Source: Podocnemis expansa (taxonomy: Eukaryota; Chordata; Testudines; Podocnemididae). Taken from it: DNA of 64,000 bases. The notes under the pieces were generated by a model. The model was given only the letters and a program-made list of their open reading frames with translations. It had not been told where the DNA came from and ran no database searches. The stretch covers positions 23,120,045-23,184,044 of the forward strand of contig ML682013.1 of NCBI GenBank assembly GCA_007922195.1, read 5' to 3'. The position numbers and the translations under genes are program-made. Positions 22,801 through 33,879 of this stretch are shown piece by piece. Every line of letters begins with the position of its first letter. Position 1 is the first letter of the stretch.

Positions 22801-23104
22801 TACTGTGAGACAGCAGGACCCCCCAGAGGGGAGCAGGATCACAGGAGGGAGATAAGCCCCAGAATGGGGGGGGGGGACTTGCTCCCTGCAGACTCAGCAG
22901 GGGTAGTTACATCAGGGTAATTAAAAGCACCTGAGACCAATTAAGACCCAGCTAAAATCATGACCAAAAAAAAAAAAAAAAAAAACCACAAAAAACCCCT
23001 TCTTCAGCCAGAGAGGGTTGGAGAATAAGGATAGCAACTAGGAAAGTTAGTTACAAGCAGAGGAGTCAGATGAAAACTACAAGGAAGGTAAAGAGAACAA
23101 AGGG
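19899..23104. other. Mostly unassigned sequence
   Basis: Contains a GC-richer block (about 19990-20400) with overlapping frames on both strands (178 codons plus at 19913-20449) and a 155-codon minus frame at 20754-21221. I recognise no domain in any of them, and the two-strand openness argues against a gene. Low-complexity runs: T-run near 22272-22291, G-run near 22867-22876, A-run near 22967-22985. Confidence 0.4.
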
Positions 23105-23341
23105 GGAGAGCAAGGAGTTTTGTGGCACTTAAAGACTAACATGTTTATTTATTGCTTGAGCTTTTGTGGGAGAAAATCCCATTTTGTCAGATGCTTTGAA
23201 GAAGGGGAACTTATAGAATGGGATGAAAATAAATGCAGGGGAGTGTAAGAAATGGGATCAGGTCATATGGCAACAGCAAATCAGAGCATTTGTAAAGATT
23301 TAAACTCTGGGAAAAGGCACATAGAGGAGGGTGAAATCAAG
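23105..23341 (-). mobile_element. Penelope-like element, 3' terminal fragment
   Basis: Same segment as at 1252-1490 and the 3' end of the long copy: GTGGCACTTAAAGACTAAC, GGGAGAAAATCCCATTTTG, TCAGATGCTTTGAAGAAGGG and GCAGGGGAGTGTAAG. The ribozyme-like core is decayed by CG-to-TG changes (CTGACAA; ACAAAAG). Confidence 0.8.
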
Positions 23342-23897
23342 GAGCCATGTGCAAGGGTGCTTTCCTCCACACACATCTAACAGGAATAGAGCCATGCCAC
23401 CAGCACAGATCCAGTCCCACTGGCAGGCAATGGGGGCTCCAGCTTTGTGGGGAGAGGATTCCCTTCCCTGCAGTGGCAGCCCTTCTGGTAGGGATCAGGG
23501 GGAATCCCTCCCCCCCTTGCAGGGGAAACATCCCCGGCCAGGTTCCAGCACTCTGAGCCTGGCAAGGGGCAAATCATTCCCTCCCCGGGTCTAGTGGCAC
23601 TGTCACTAGGGCTGGGCAGAGGATGCTTTTCCCTGTTCTGGGCTCAGAGGGCTGGAGCCTGGCAGGGCGTTGAATGTGGCAGTGACTGTTTTGCACAGCT
23701 GTCTTGCCACACTTCCCATGGTGTCCCCCTCCAATCTGAATTGGCAAGTCCAGTCCATGGACATGCCAATTCGAATTGGATTTTCTTTTCTAGCCAGGTC
23801 AATTTGAATTGACTCAATTAGAACTAATAATTATTCATTTGAATTGACTAATTCAAATTCAGTAATTCGAACTGACATGGTAAGTGTAGACATAGCC
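23342..23897. mobile_element. Harbinger-type MITE, AATTCGAATT-word class, left end missing
   Basis: The right end AAGTGTAGACATAGCC is intact. Inside are CCAATTCGAATTGG, TCAATTTGAATTGA and a 13-bp hairpin (23739-23751 with 23759-23771, one mismatch). The scaffold GCCACACTTCCCATGGTG matches the MITE at 1515-2017, whose words are different. The left end is not recognisable next to the Penelope fragment. The GC-rich core (23340-23700) gives meaningless frames on both strands. Confidence 0.7.
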
Positions 23898-23905
23898 TTA
23901 GATAC

Positions 23906-24036
23906 TGGTTTGCAGTGCCCCCTGCTGCTGCTGCAAGACTGGAATGCATTGCTGAAATATAATTGTTGGGTCATGGGAACAAATGATTTTTTTTCTACTG
24001 GGTCCTGAGAAAAGGTTTGAAAACCACTGATTTAAA
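23906..24036. mobile_element. hAT-like MITE remnant
   Basis: The right end reads GGTTTGAAAACCACTG, typical of hAT-Charlie-like termini (complement CAGTGGTTTTCAAACC). The left end is degenerate, possibly lost to the adjacent MITE. Confidence 0.4.
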
Positions 24037-24720
24037 AGACAGGTAGGTGTGGGAGATGTCCAAATTTTGTTTATAGAGGCATTCCATTTATAGGAGGAGG
24101 AGTCTCAGAGTTTATGCTATTTTTTTCCTCAGAAATTATTTCCCCTGGGTTTATTGAAAATTAGAGTCCTTCCAAAACAAACTAACCCTGCTGCTAGAGC
24201 CTAACTGAGAATCACTTAATTGAGTAGTGTGGTTTTTTTTTGGTCCCCCCCCCCTCTTCTGGACAGTGCTTTTTCATTCTATCCACAGCAGCAGCCCAGC
24301 CCCAAATCTTTAATCATCTGAAGCTCTCTCTGAACATGAGACTCAGTAAGGACTTAAATGTTGTAGTTCAGAATTACATACTAGTTCAATAGTATCACAC
24401 AACAGTAACAGCACCACTACAAGTGAGAATACCATACCAGCCTCTCTATCAGCTCAAATCAAAGGGTTATTAAGGCCACTTATTTATTAAGGCCACACTT
24501 ATTTATTAAAAATTATGAAAACCACTGGACAGTTTAAAGAAATTATCCGACTTTAGTGTGTAAATAAGAAAACTGTTGAAATTATTGGATGTAATTAACT
24601 GCAGCCAATCAACTGTATTCTAGAGTATAGTGCATTCATTTCTAACGGCTCTTGAAGACTATATTGAAGCATGTTATCCCCTTTCAAGCAGAAGATACAT
24701 CACCCAGGGACACTCCTTCC
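24037..24720. other. Unassigned sequence
   Basis: T-run and C-run near 24233-24253. No coding or repeat feature recognised. Confidence 0.4.
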
Positions 24721-24958
24721 ATAGAGGTGACCTAGGCAGTTGCCTAGGGCACCAACAATGAGGGGGCACCAAAGGCTGGACTGTGGCCAGTGAGCCTATC
24801 CCGACCTGCTCCAGTCCCCATCCAAAGCCGGATCCCAGCTGCAGCACTGCTCTTTGCCTGCGGCAGTGCCACTCCACCAGCAGCTGGGGGCGGGGGAAGC
24901 AGGGGGCACCAAAATCACTGTTGGCTTACGCTGGCAAAAAACCTTGGGCCAGTCCTGA
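24721..24958. mobile_element. hAT-like non-autonomous remnant
   Basis: CTAGGCAGTTGCCTAGGGCACC at the left (words CTAGGCAGTTGCC and TAGGGCACC) and GGGGGCACCAAAATCAC with CTTGGGCCAGTCCTG at the right resemble a widespread vertebrate non-autonomous hAT family. Ends and target duplication are not clear. Confidence 0.4.
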
Positions 24959-25085
24959 CTTCATCATTCTGTCTCTCATTTATGATACTCAAAATAAGAA
25001 ATATTCTTGGGTAGCCCAAAAGCAAGATCATATATTTTATGATAGTTATGTGGACAAAGTATAAAATACTATCTTTCTTTTTCAG

Positions 25086-25154
25086 CACTCGGTGTTCACC
25101 TTAAACCTGAAGGAAGAACAAGTGCTTATTGCTGGACAGTCTTCTGGACTCAAT
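25086..25154 (+). CDS. Candidate 69-nt internal exon, gene unknown
   Basis: A strong acceptor (pyrimidine tract CTATCTTTCTTTTTCAG ending at 25085) and a strong donor (GTAAGTAG from 25155) bracket exactly 69 bases. Phase 0 is open and reads 23 residues starting HSVFTLNLKEEQ and ending GQSSGLN. A second frame, starting LGVHLKPEG, is also open. The segment is outside any repeat I recognise. I cannot name the gene. A non-coding RNA exon or chance splice-like sites are alternatives. Confidence 0.35.
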
Positions 25155-25156
25155 GT

Positions 25157-25640
25157 AAGTAGTTCAGTACCACAAAAGACACACTGGACCTTTCTCATAA
25201 CCTTTTACAATAACTGAAGAGGTGTCACCTCTAGGGATGAAAGCCATACTTGAGCTGTGGTGGAGATAAAAGTGAAGAAGCTAATTCATTACATGGTACA
25301 TTACTTTCTTGGTGCACAGCAGTGCTCACACTGAGCAAACAAGTACCATATATTTGTTCTGATATTTAAAGCATTTGATGAGTTTCTGCTTTGATCACTA
25401 AGGAAAGATGGATTAAAATCTTCCATTCCTTTGGGCTATAGAAAAATATAAAGGGAAGGGGTGGCAGGTTCATTTACTTTTATTTAGTTCTTTTTAAAGC
25501 ACATAAGGGGGCAAAGCCTATGTACAGAGGTGCTGCAAGAAAATTCCACTCCCCTAACATGTCTCAGGCTCTCACTTTCAACTACTCCAGTTTTCTGCTC
25601 ATCAGCTATTTCCCTCCATCCTGGCAAGTGAAATCTCTGA
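25157..25640. other. Unassigned sequence downstream of candidate exon
   Basis: No feature recognised. Confidence 0.4.
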
Positions 25641-25912
25641 GGCCATGTCTACACTAGAGGGATCAGTTAGTTTGACTTAATAAGGTCTACTTTAAGTCAG
25701 CTTAAAGTAGACCTTCTTAAGTCAACTTAAAGAGTCCATATTCAAAATAGCAGAAGACTGCCCACGTCCACACTGGCAGTTGCTAGGTTGCCATAGGAGT
25801 GGTGCATTGTGGGTATCTGGCCCACAGCAAACCACAGAAGTGCCTGCCCTCCCCTTGCCACTACTATAAAACAGGAAGTGACCACAGCACCCTGCCCATT
25901 GTGTCTGGCAAG

Positions 25913-27016
25913 ATGGAGCCTGGCGAGGTCATAGACCGCACCATGCTCCAGGAGCCTGTCAGCGGGGCACTCCACTCTGTCCATGTCTTAGCCACACTGA
26001 GCCAGCAGTGTAGCAGGTGCCACAAGGTAACTGCCAGCACAACAGCAGGCCTTTGCAAGTCGACCACCGTGCTGAATACGGCAGCAGCAGCACTTATGCT
26101 GACTTCCATGTCCTGGCATATCTGGGCACAGGAAACAAACAGCAACTGGTGGAAGTGCATCATCCTTACCACCTGGGGCAATGACCTATGGCTTCAGAAT
26201 TTCAAGATGAGGAATGCCACCTTCGTGGAGCTGGCCATGGCACTTGCCCTGGTGCTGCAGCACACTGACACCTGGCTCTGACCTGCCCTCTCAGTGAACA
26301 AGCAAGTGGCTGTCACACTCTGGAAACTGGCAACTCCAGTCTCATACTGCTTTGTGGCCCACCAGTTTGGCATAGGCAAGTCCATGGTGGAGGCTGTTCT
26401 CAGGCAGATGTGCAAGTCCATCGACAGGGTCCTGCTGGACCACGTTGTCACTGTGGGAAATGTGTAGGACACCCTGCATGGCTTTGCTACACTCAGCATC
26501 CCCAACTATGGGGGCATCGTGGATGGGACCCACATCCCAATCTGAGCCCCAGACCTACAGCAACGTACAAGCAACTGCAAGAGCAACCGCCTACAGCAAC
26601 CACAGGAGCTACCGCTCTGAGGTGCTGCAAGCCCTCGGGGCCCACCGGGGGCTTGTTTATCAACACGTACATGGGCTGGCCAGGGAAGGCACATGACGCC
26701 TGCATCCTGAGGAACTCCAGCCTCTACCAGCAAATGGAGGTAGGCACATTCCTCTGGGAGCCTGTTTTCATCCTGGGGAATGCTGCCTATCCCCGGCTGC
26801 CATGGCTTATGAAGCCATACAGTGCAAACACAGATGCTAGGAGGGAGCTGTTCAATGTGTGGGTCCACAGGTGCTGGACGGTGGTCAACTGTGCCTTTGG
26901 CCATCTGAAGGCATGCTGGAGGGCCAGCTGAGACCATCCTGTCAGAGGTTGTCAGTGTCTGCTGTGTGCTGTACAACCTCTGTGAGCTGTGGGGGGAAAG
27001 GGTTTCCCACATCTGA
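25913..27016 (+). pseudogene. Harbinger transposase (DDE_Tnp_4 type), inactivated
   Basis: The start is ATG at 25913 (MEPGEVIDR). The first frame runs through stops at about 26279, 26465 and 26543 and carries LWKLATP, FGIGKSMVEAVL and the first catalytic aspartate in VDGTHIPI (D codon 26522-26524). The frame then shifts: GWPGKAHDA carries the second aspartate (about 26674-26700), followed by LMKPYSANTDARRELFN and VVNCAFGHLK. Family members have VVE-AFGRLK here, so the catalytic glutamate (codon 26887-26889) is asparagine. A further shift leads to CCVLYNLCE and a stop at 27014. Length and motif order suit a DDE_4 transposase of about 360-400 residues. It cannot be active as read. Confidence 0.85.
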
Positions 27017-27158
27017 GAGGCCAAGGAAGAATGCATTGGCACTATCTTCCAGCAGCCAGACGACACCATGCCATGGAGATGGCAGGCCCAGCAGCGAGCG
27101 GTCCTCATCTGTGGCATTTTTGCTTCAAGAAAGGATTCTTTGGATACAATAGAGGGGG

Positions 27159-28037
27159 TGAGACACGGAGGCAGACGCTGGAGATATTTGGTTTCTTTTA
27201 TTAATTCTATTTATTTACATCTAATTAGAATGAATCATCTTTTCTTATTCTTTTTAGTGTTCTAAGAAAAAAAACAAAAAGATAGCAAAAGGTTGATTAC
27301 AGCAAAATTATAACTATCATTCCTAAACCTGTTCCTATTACTAAGCCCTAAATTGATACTGGGCTACAATCAGTACTGTTAAGCATTATCCTTTCTACTT
27401 ACAGAACCATGGTTTATTCATTTGATTCAGGTTCACTTTTGATTTGATTCAGGTGCACCAGTCCTGTCCCAGGCGGAATGTTTCGTTCTCGTCCAGCAAG
27501 CTTGCCAGTGAAAAGATTCATCACAGGGCAGGGAATCTTGGTTGATCAGTCCTCAGTTCAGTAGTTAGATTCACACCTCTGTGGACCTCCACTTTACGTG
27601 GGCTTTTTCAGTGGTTTTATTACATTCCACAACCTCACTTTCAGTTTCTAGAAGGTACTATTGGTTTGTTTTACCATATTTGGCACCCTTTGAGACACTA
27701 CACCACCACCTTATTGGTTCTTAGACTGGTTACTGGTTTCATTACTAACAGAACACTGTCACTCACTATTTTCAGCCAATTGGAATTTTGCTGCTGGGCA
27801 GACATAGTTTTGCAAGTTTCTTTGTATCTGAGCTACCCCTGCTGAGCTATTTCTGCGAGACAGTTAGTTTGTAAAGAGGAAGTAACTTAGTGTCTGGAAT
27901 TACCACAAAACAAGAACGAGGTTTTGAGTTGCCTCTGCAGAGTTTAGCTGTTAGCTAAATTGTCAACAATATAATTACAAGGTTTATCTTTTAGATAACT
28001 TACAACAATGAGGCACAACTTGTCTCCCTTACTGACA
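27159..28037 (-). mobile_element. Candidate solo LTR inside the Harbinger element
   Basis: On the minus strand this begins TGTCAGTAAGGGAGAC and ends CTGCCTCCGTGTCTCA, with a polyadenylation-signal region AATTAATAAAAG about 40 bp before the end, as in an LTR R/U5. Composition is AT-richer than the two transposon genes it separates, and no Harbinger protein match occurs within it. The flanks (GGGGG and GTCAG) do not form a clear duplication, so boundaries may be off by some bases. Confidence 0.45.
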
Positions 28038-28329
28038 GTCAGGGATGAGTTGAAGGAGCACTTTAACAGTGCCAGACTGCAGGATGACATTTCCACCCCC
28101 ACACCCCCAACACAATATTAAAAAAAAAAAAAAAAAAGACACTGGAACACAGGATGCATGGGCTTTATTTACAGGAGGACATGGAAGAGAGCTGAGGAGG
28201 GTGCTGTAGTGGGAACTGCAGGGATTCAGGGCTTTGGGGGGAATGAGAGGATTTGAGGGGAATGAGGGCAGTGGGGGAAATTTGAGGATTTGTGAAAGAA
28301 GGGGGGGTGGGGAGTAGGTGCCTAGCATC

Positions 28330-29650
28330 ATCTGGCTACCCCGAGTCCTGAGCCTGTGGTGACGTAGTTTGCTCTTGGGGTCCCATGAAGTGGAATCCTC
28401 GGCCTACCAAGAGCCCCAGCCCCATACCACGGATTCCAGGGCACATGTCTGGTGCTCCCTGAGGTCCAGGAGGTGGTCCATATGGGCCTGGTCAACCCTG
28501 CAGTGGATGTCTTCTTCTGCCACTCCCACCAGGCTTGGAGGTCCTCCTCAGCATGCTCCACCAGCTGAAGGTGGTCCTAAAGTATCTCCTCCCTGGAGTG
28601 ATGCCCCCCCTCCTCCTGGTCTGGGAGGGGTGCCCCCCGGGAGTGACCAGTGTCAATGCTGCAGGGTCTGCAGGACAGAGGCAAAGAAAAGGTGTTCTCT
28701 ACATTAAGTAGTGTGGAGTGCAGGCTGACAGCACTTGCTGTCCCATGCCCATTCCCCTGCTTCCCACTCCCCCTGTCCCAAGGGACAGGGACCCCTTAGT
28801 ATACACCACTGTGCTCTGTTGCATGGGGCAGGTGCAGCCCTGTTTGGGGGGAGGGGGTCTCTCCTCAGGCCACCTGCCAATGGTGTTGGACTCGTGCTGT
28901 CTGGCCTCGGCTATCCCAATGACAGTGCCCCCACCCCACGTCTTGCCAGGTCCCTGCCCCACTCAGCTCTGGGTCCCCTCTGACACATGATCCCCCTGCC
29001 CCTGTGCCCCCATGGGAGTGCTTCTGCACACACCCCACCCAGGATCTTGCCTGTCCCCAGCCCATGCCTTGTAGTCCCTTTCCCCCCTGCCTGCCCCACC
29101 TTGCCCACAGGGAGGGAGCTCCTCTTCTGACTTAGCTGGGGCAGGGGTAACCTCCTCCTTGGTCCCCAGAAGGAAGTCCAGACTGCCACTGTCAAGGGCT
29201 GGAGTGGTGCCCTCTGCCTGAGAGCTGGCCTTTCCCTGGCTGAGCACCACATTCTCATCCACCAAGCCCTCCTTCTTGTCATCAAGGGAGGGGGACTCAG
29301 TGGAGTTCAGGGTGTGAGCTGGCTCTGTGTCAGCCTCCTGGCCCAGGAAATCATGTAGCTCTCTGTAACAAAGCAGGTGGTGTTGGTTGCCCCCGAGTGC
29401 CGCATGGCCTCCAAGGCTCTGTGGTACTCCTGACAGAGGTCTTTCACCTTCACCCACACCGGTTGGGTGTCGCAGGAGTGGCCCTTCTCTGGCAGGGCCT
29501 TGGAGATGTTCCTATACACCTCCTGGTTCCTCTGGCTGCCCTGGAGCCAGGAGTGTATTGCCTCATCACCCCAAATAGCCAGGAGATCTAAGATCTCCTG
29601 GTGGCTCCAGGATGGGGCCCACTTTTGCCTGCCTCTGTCCTCTGACATGC
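28330..29650 (-). pseudogene. Harbinger MYB/SANT-like accessory protein, inactivated
   Basis: Start MSEDRGRQKWAPSW at about 29648. The N-terminal domain has the trihelix/MYB-like pattern: APSWSHQEILDLLAIWGDE, then RNQEVYRNISKALPEKGH and VKVKDLCQEYHRALEA. This is the Myb_DNA-bind_4-type domain that binds transposon ends and helps import the transposase. A frameshift at about 29360 moves the reading to a second frame (CYRELHDFLGQ, then an acidic, serine/proline-rich middle to about 28963). A C-terminal helical segment (about 28560-28440, HMDHLLDLREHQ) is in yet another frame. At least two frame changes make it a pseudogene. It converges on the transposase gene. Confidence 0.75.
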
Positions 29651-29924
29651 CTCCTACACAGCCAGAGTCCTGGCTACCTTTGTCTTGGAGCACGGTGGGA
29701 AGGGAAGTGTATCAGATGGCGAAGGGGCCAATTAAGTTGACTTAGGCCAAATCCCTAGATACATTGGCTGAAGTTGACTTAATAAAGTCGGCTTAATCAT
29801 TTAAGTCAACTTTAAAAGTGAGAGTTAAGTCGACATAAGCAAACACTTAAGTCGACTTAATAAATTGTAAATATAGCCTTGACTTTGCTTATGTTGACTT
29901 AAGCCCCTAGTGTAGACATAGACC

Positions 29925-31161
29925 TAGTCCCTACATTGTGTGCAGACTAAAGTATCATATGCACTACTAGAGCAGCACAAAGACTGAGAATTTGATCTTG
30001 AAAATGAATGTAGTATATAACTGAAAATATACTGTGTAGGCAGTAACAAAGGGCCAGTATCTCAGAACTGGCCTCTGAAACTTCACTCAGAATTCTGTCC
30101 ATGCACCTTTTTCTGATTGCAAACTCTATTTGGCCTGTATTCTGGTACTTATATGAAAATGGTTAATTGAAATATACATTTTAATTGTTGCAAAGCACAT
30201 ATACAGAAGGAAGAGTGCTCACTAACTCAATGACTGACATAATATGAGACAAGAGAACCTGGAATTGAGATATATAGATATATATATTTTGTTAAAGGAA
30301 AGAAAGTCCAATGACCTGATTTGTGGAACCGCAGCCAATGTTTGGACCATGTAAGAATTTGAACCTAAAGAGAGATACATGTATAAAAACTTAGGAAAAA
30401 TAAAAACAAAAAAGTGAAAAACATACCTATAGACTCAAATACCACCCTCTCCTCCCTAAAAATAAATCAGAGTAGGTGAAAGTAAGATACCTTTTAAACT
30501 TGATTCAGTTAACTCTACTGTGCATGAGAACAGGGATATTTTGTTTCATTTAGTGTCCCTGTATAGATGCATGTGACAAGAAGTAAAATTACTAAATATC
30601 ACAGCAGTTTAGAAAGGCATTTGGAACCCGAAAATTAGAAATTAATGAGGGTTAACAATTTAATGAAGTTTAGATGACACTACTTAAACAGATCATAACT
30701 CTATCAAAAATGTTTTACTAAGTTGGGTATGTTTAGACATGATTAATTGATTAAATTAACTCACTTCTGACATTGTGGCTTTTATGTCTCCAGTTGAAAT
30801 ACAGTGATTGTTGATTATTAGATTAAAGAGAAGTGCTGACATGTCTATGTTTTGTTCAAATACAGTGTTTGGGGATGAAAATTAAACTGCAGCTTTCTGG
30901 TTTCTGTCAATTCAGTTTTAGGTATGTCTGTGAGCCTCATGTATATAGCCCTATAGTCTGAGTACCTCAGTCTTCCTATGCATCTAGCCTCCTGGGAGGT
31001 AGAATGGTGCTATTAACTCTATTTTAACAACAGAGCACTAAGGCACAAAAAGACAATGGGTTCCTAACAATGAAGCTACGTGCCAACTTGCACTGAAATC
31101 AATGGGATTTAGGCACCAATCTGCATCTTATTCTTACATTACTTTAAAAAATCATCCATAA
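29925..31161. other. Unassigned AT-rich sequence
   Basis: A short TATA-rich run lies near 30270-30288. No coding frame, repeat end or RNA gene recognised. Confidence 0.45.
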
Positions 31162-31339
31162 GGGTATGTCTACACTGCAATAAGAAGCCCTCAGCATGAA
31201 GTCTCAAAATTTAGGTAAATTGACTCATGCCCATTGGGCTTGGGTTGCAATGCTAAATGTTGCAGTGTTGAGTCTCAGTCAGTTGACCTGAGTCAGCTAT
31301 AGCCATGTCATGGGGCTTTTATTGCAATGCAGATGTACC
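31162..31339. mobile_element. Short Harbinger-like MITE
   Basis: Starts GGGTATGTCTACACTGCAAT and ends ATTGCAATGCAGATGTACC, whose complement GGTACATCTGCATTGCAAT mirrors the start. About 178 bp, non-coding. The left flank is TAA; the right flank TTC does not match. Confidence 0.65.
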
Positions 31340-31976
31340 TTCATTAGCTTACCCAAACTACCAGAGGAAGACTCAGGAAAGAAGGAATAAAATCCACATC
31401 CCTGAAATCCCAGGTCATCATTAACCACTGCATCATCTGTCCAGTCCAGCCAGAAAAGTCCATTAGGGTCATGCATCAGCATAATAGTGGCCATATAACT
31501 TCACCAAGTCATTCCTGAATCAAATTCATACTTGTAGCTGAGCTGAGCTGAGTTTTATTTTTTAAGATGACCTTGATTTAAAAGCCTTCACAGCAAGAGA
31601 GACATGTACTTCTGAATTTGAATTCATTTTGTTTATTTGAACATTATAAAAGTGCCCATGGATTGTATTTGCATGCTATTCAATGAAACAATTCACAAAA
31701 TCAAAATGAAGAAGCTGCCAAATGTATAGCCAACAGGAACCAAAGAAACTGTCAGAAGATAAAAACCCCCATTGCTCTCAGGTAGCTTCTCTACCAGAGA
31801 AAAAGAATCAATTTTCAATTACTTGCACAACAATAAAACCAGGTAGGAAATTAAATAAAAAAAACAAAACAGGAAGATCAAACAGAAAAGATGGTCACAG
31901 AAGGCCTGCCAAAAATCAGTTGGATTTGGTCTCTGCCTTACAATCAGCTAGAAGATTGGACTCCATGGCTATGTCT
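31340..31976. other. Unassigned sequence
   Basis: No domain recognised. The lysine-rich 99-codon frame at 31722-32021 runs into the next MITE and is probably chance. Confidence 0.4.
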
Positions 31977-32436
31977 ACATTTACAAGTTATTTAGAATTA
32001 AGGAGGGTTAATCCAAAATAATTTACTCCCTGGCTAAGGAGGCATTTTATTATATCGAATAAAGTGGTTCCTTAATTTGAAATAAGGCACCACTAATTTG
32101 ATATAATAAAACCTCCTTTTACTTTGAAGTATCACTTACTTTGAAGGTATTAGTTCAAATTAAGCCATTTTAAGCCATGGAATAGGCTTAATTCAAACTA
32201 ATTTCCCTATTCTTTTTTCTGCCTTCCCCTATTTCAAATTAGAGAGTCCAGTGAAGACTTCTACGGTGAATTAATAAATCCCATTTTATTTTGAATTAGA
32301 GAGTTCTCACTGGACTCCTAGTTCAAAATAACAACTTTGAATTAGAGCTAACTCAAAATACTAATTTCAATTTAAATTCAAAGTAGTTATTTCAAATTAA
32401 CTACTTTGAATTAATTTCATAAGTGTAGACATAGCC
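31977..32436. mobile_element. Harbinger-type MITE, TTTGAAATAA/AATTCAAA-word class
   Basis: Starts GGCTATGTCTACATTTACA and ends AAGTGTAGACATAGCC. The interior repeats AATTCAAA/TTTGAATT and AGTTCAAAATAAC words in both orientations. The scaffold TCTGCCTTCCCCTATTT is shared with the MITE ending at 56034. Confidence 0.8.
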
Positions 32437-32689
32437 ATTGAGTACTAAATCCCTCTTCTGAAAACTTCAGTTCAAATACTCTGATCTGTACAACAAAGGC
32501 TGTGGTGGATTTTTAGATAAAGGGCTGGGGCAAAGCCATCTAGTGAAAAGTAGCACACCTCTTTGGGCCGGAATAAGTTTATTAAAGGGGTTTTCTGTAT
32601 CTGTATTTTATCTTTATTCTTTTCTATTCTCTATACTATATCCTAGTACATCAGATACGAAAGATGTTGGTTAATACAGAGAGGGGCTA

Positions 32690-32925
32690 ATACAACAGTC
32701 CGAAATGTGAAAAAGTCTTATTTAAATATAACACATATAGGAAACCAACTAAATTTTGGCAAAATGTAGAAGTGCCTAAATACAAAGGCTAGAAATCTAA
32801 ATTTTGAGTTGGATGCACTAGCATGCCTGGCATTGAAAGAAGATATAGATACGACAGTCATCAAGGAAACTTGGTGGAATGGAGATTTTGGGTGACTGAC
32901 AATATTCTGCAATATCCTGACTAAA
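32690..32925 (+). pseudogene. CR1 LINE endonuclease-region fragment
   Basis: Plus-strand translation near 32850-32880 gives DITVIKETWWNG-like text, the ETWW motif of the CR1 apurinic endonuclease. Frames are broken. It probably belongs to the same CR1 copy as the next fragments. Confidence 0.6.
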
Positions 32926-33879
32926 GTTTACTGAATTAAGTGAAACATTATTCAGTTAAGATGAATACTTTAATGATACATTGTATTAGAAACACCAGTG
33001 TTTATGTACTACTGTGAGACTGGAATTTCCTTAGCAGGAGAACAAAATTAATGCATTCTCTGTAATGTATGAGGAAGCTCAAAGTTCTTTCTGGAACAAA
33101 ATTTACGTTGAGGTGAGGGGAAGATGCACATTTTCCGCATTGAAAGCCAACCTTTTGAAGATATGACCTGTGAAGGGAGACCCATTGTGGTCTAATTACT
33201 CACTTTTGAAAACTCCAGTTTCAAACACCCTTGATATATATAAAAGAATAAATGTAACTTGCCATAACTGTGCTTGTTCTGAACTGAAGCTATGATGAAT
33301 GTGAAACCCCAAGGATTCTCTCAGGGTGGGAGGTTGATAGACTTGTCTCGCCAGAACATCTGTTAGGATTGGGTGATCTGTGGTCATATTAGGATGTGTG
33401 TAGATTCTTTTATTGTTTTTAATAGGTTCTCTCTTTAATGCTTTTTATCTTAAGCAGACCTATAATGAGGACATTTTAGCACCTCAGGTAAGCAAGCCTA
33501 TTTTTGTCTCCTATCATTTTTTATTCCTTCATTTCTCTGCTTCTTTTTTTCACATACACCCACGTAGCTTGGTGTCCAGGGCAGCTGCCCTGCTCACCCT
33601 GCCTTGTATCTGTACCAAACACTTTGTAATCATCCTCTGAAGAAAAAGCAAGCAGCAGCAGACGGTCTTTGCGGGGAAATACATACTGTAGGCAAGAAAC
33701 TGGACAGCCTTGAAATGTCCTGGTCAGAAGAGGGAGAGGGATGTGTCTCCACACAATAGGAGCAACAGCTGGGAGGGGGTGCTGCAAGCCTCAGATTGAG
33801 TGTCCTTGTCACATCACAGAGGAGAAACACAGATGTAATTGCCCTGGACTGTGATAAGAATAATCAGTTGAACAGAGTG
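32926..33879. other. Unassigned segment within the CR1 mosaic
   Basis: No CR1 motif is visible. A pyrimidine tract and AG (33424-33425), a 62-nt segment open in one frame (SLFNAFYLKQTYNEDILAPQ) and a CAG/GTAAGC donor at 33488 look exon-like but are weak. Confidence 0.3.

Larger units (their letters stand above)
25641..29924. mobile_element. PIF/Harbinger transposon with two-gene layout
   Basis: The ends are GGCCATGTCTACACTAG on the left and CTAGTGTAGACATAGACC on the right, with AAGTCGACTT/TTAAGTCAACTT ladders just inside both ends. Between them lie a DDE transposase relic on plus (25913-27016) and a MYB/SANT-like gene relic on minus (about 29650-28330), the convergent pair that defines autonomous vertebrate Harbingers. 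A probable solo LTR (27159-28037) separates the genes. The flanking trinucleotides TGA and TAG do not match, so a target duplication is not seen. The many MITEs in the window share these ends, so this element or its relatives may have mobilised them. Confidence 0.85.

Noticed and set aside
25799..26281. 160-codon frame as a host gene
   Set aside because: It is the N-terminal part of the Harbinger transposase relic, continuing past its stop codon.
28369..29745. Plus-strand frames of 63-112 codons
   Set aside because: They are antisense shadows of the MYB-like accessory gene relic.
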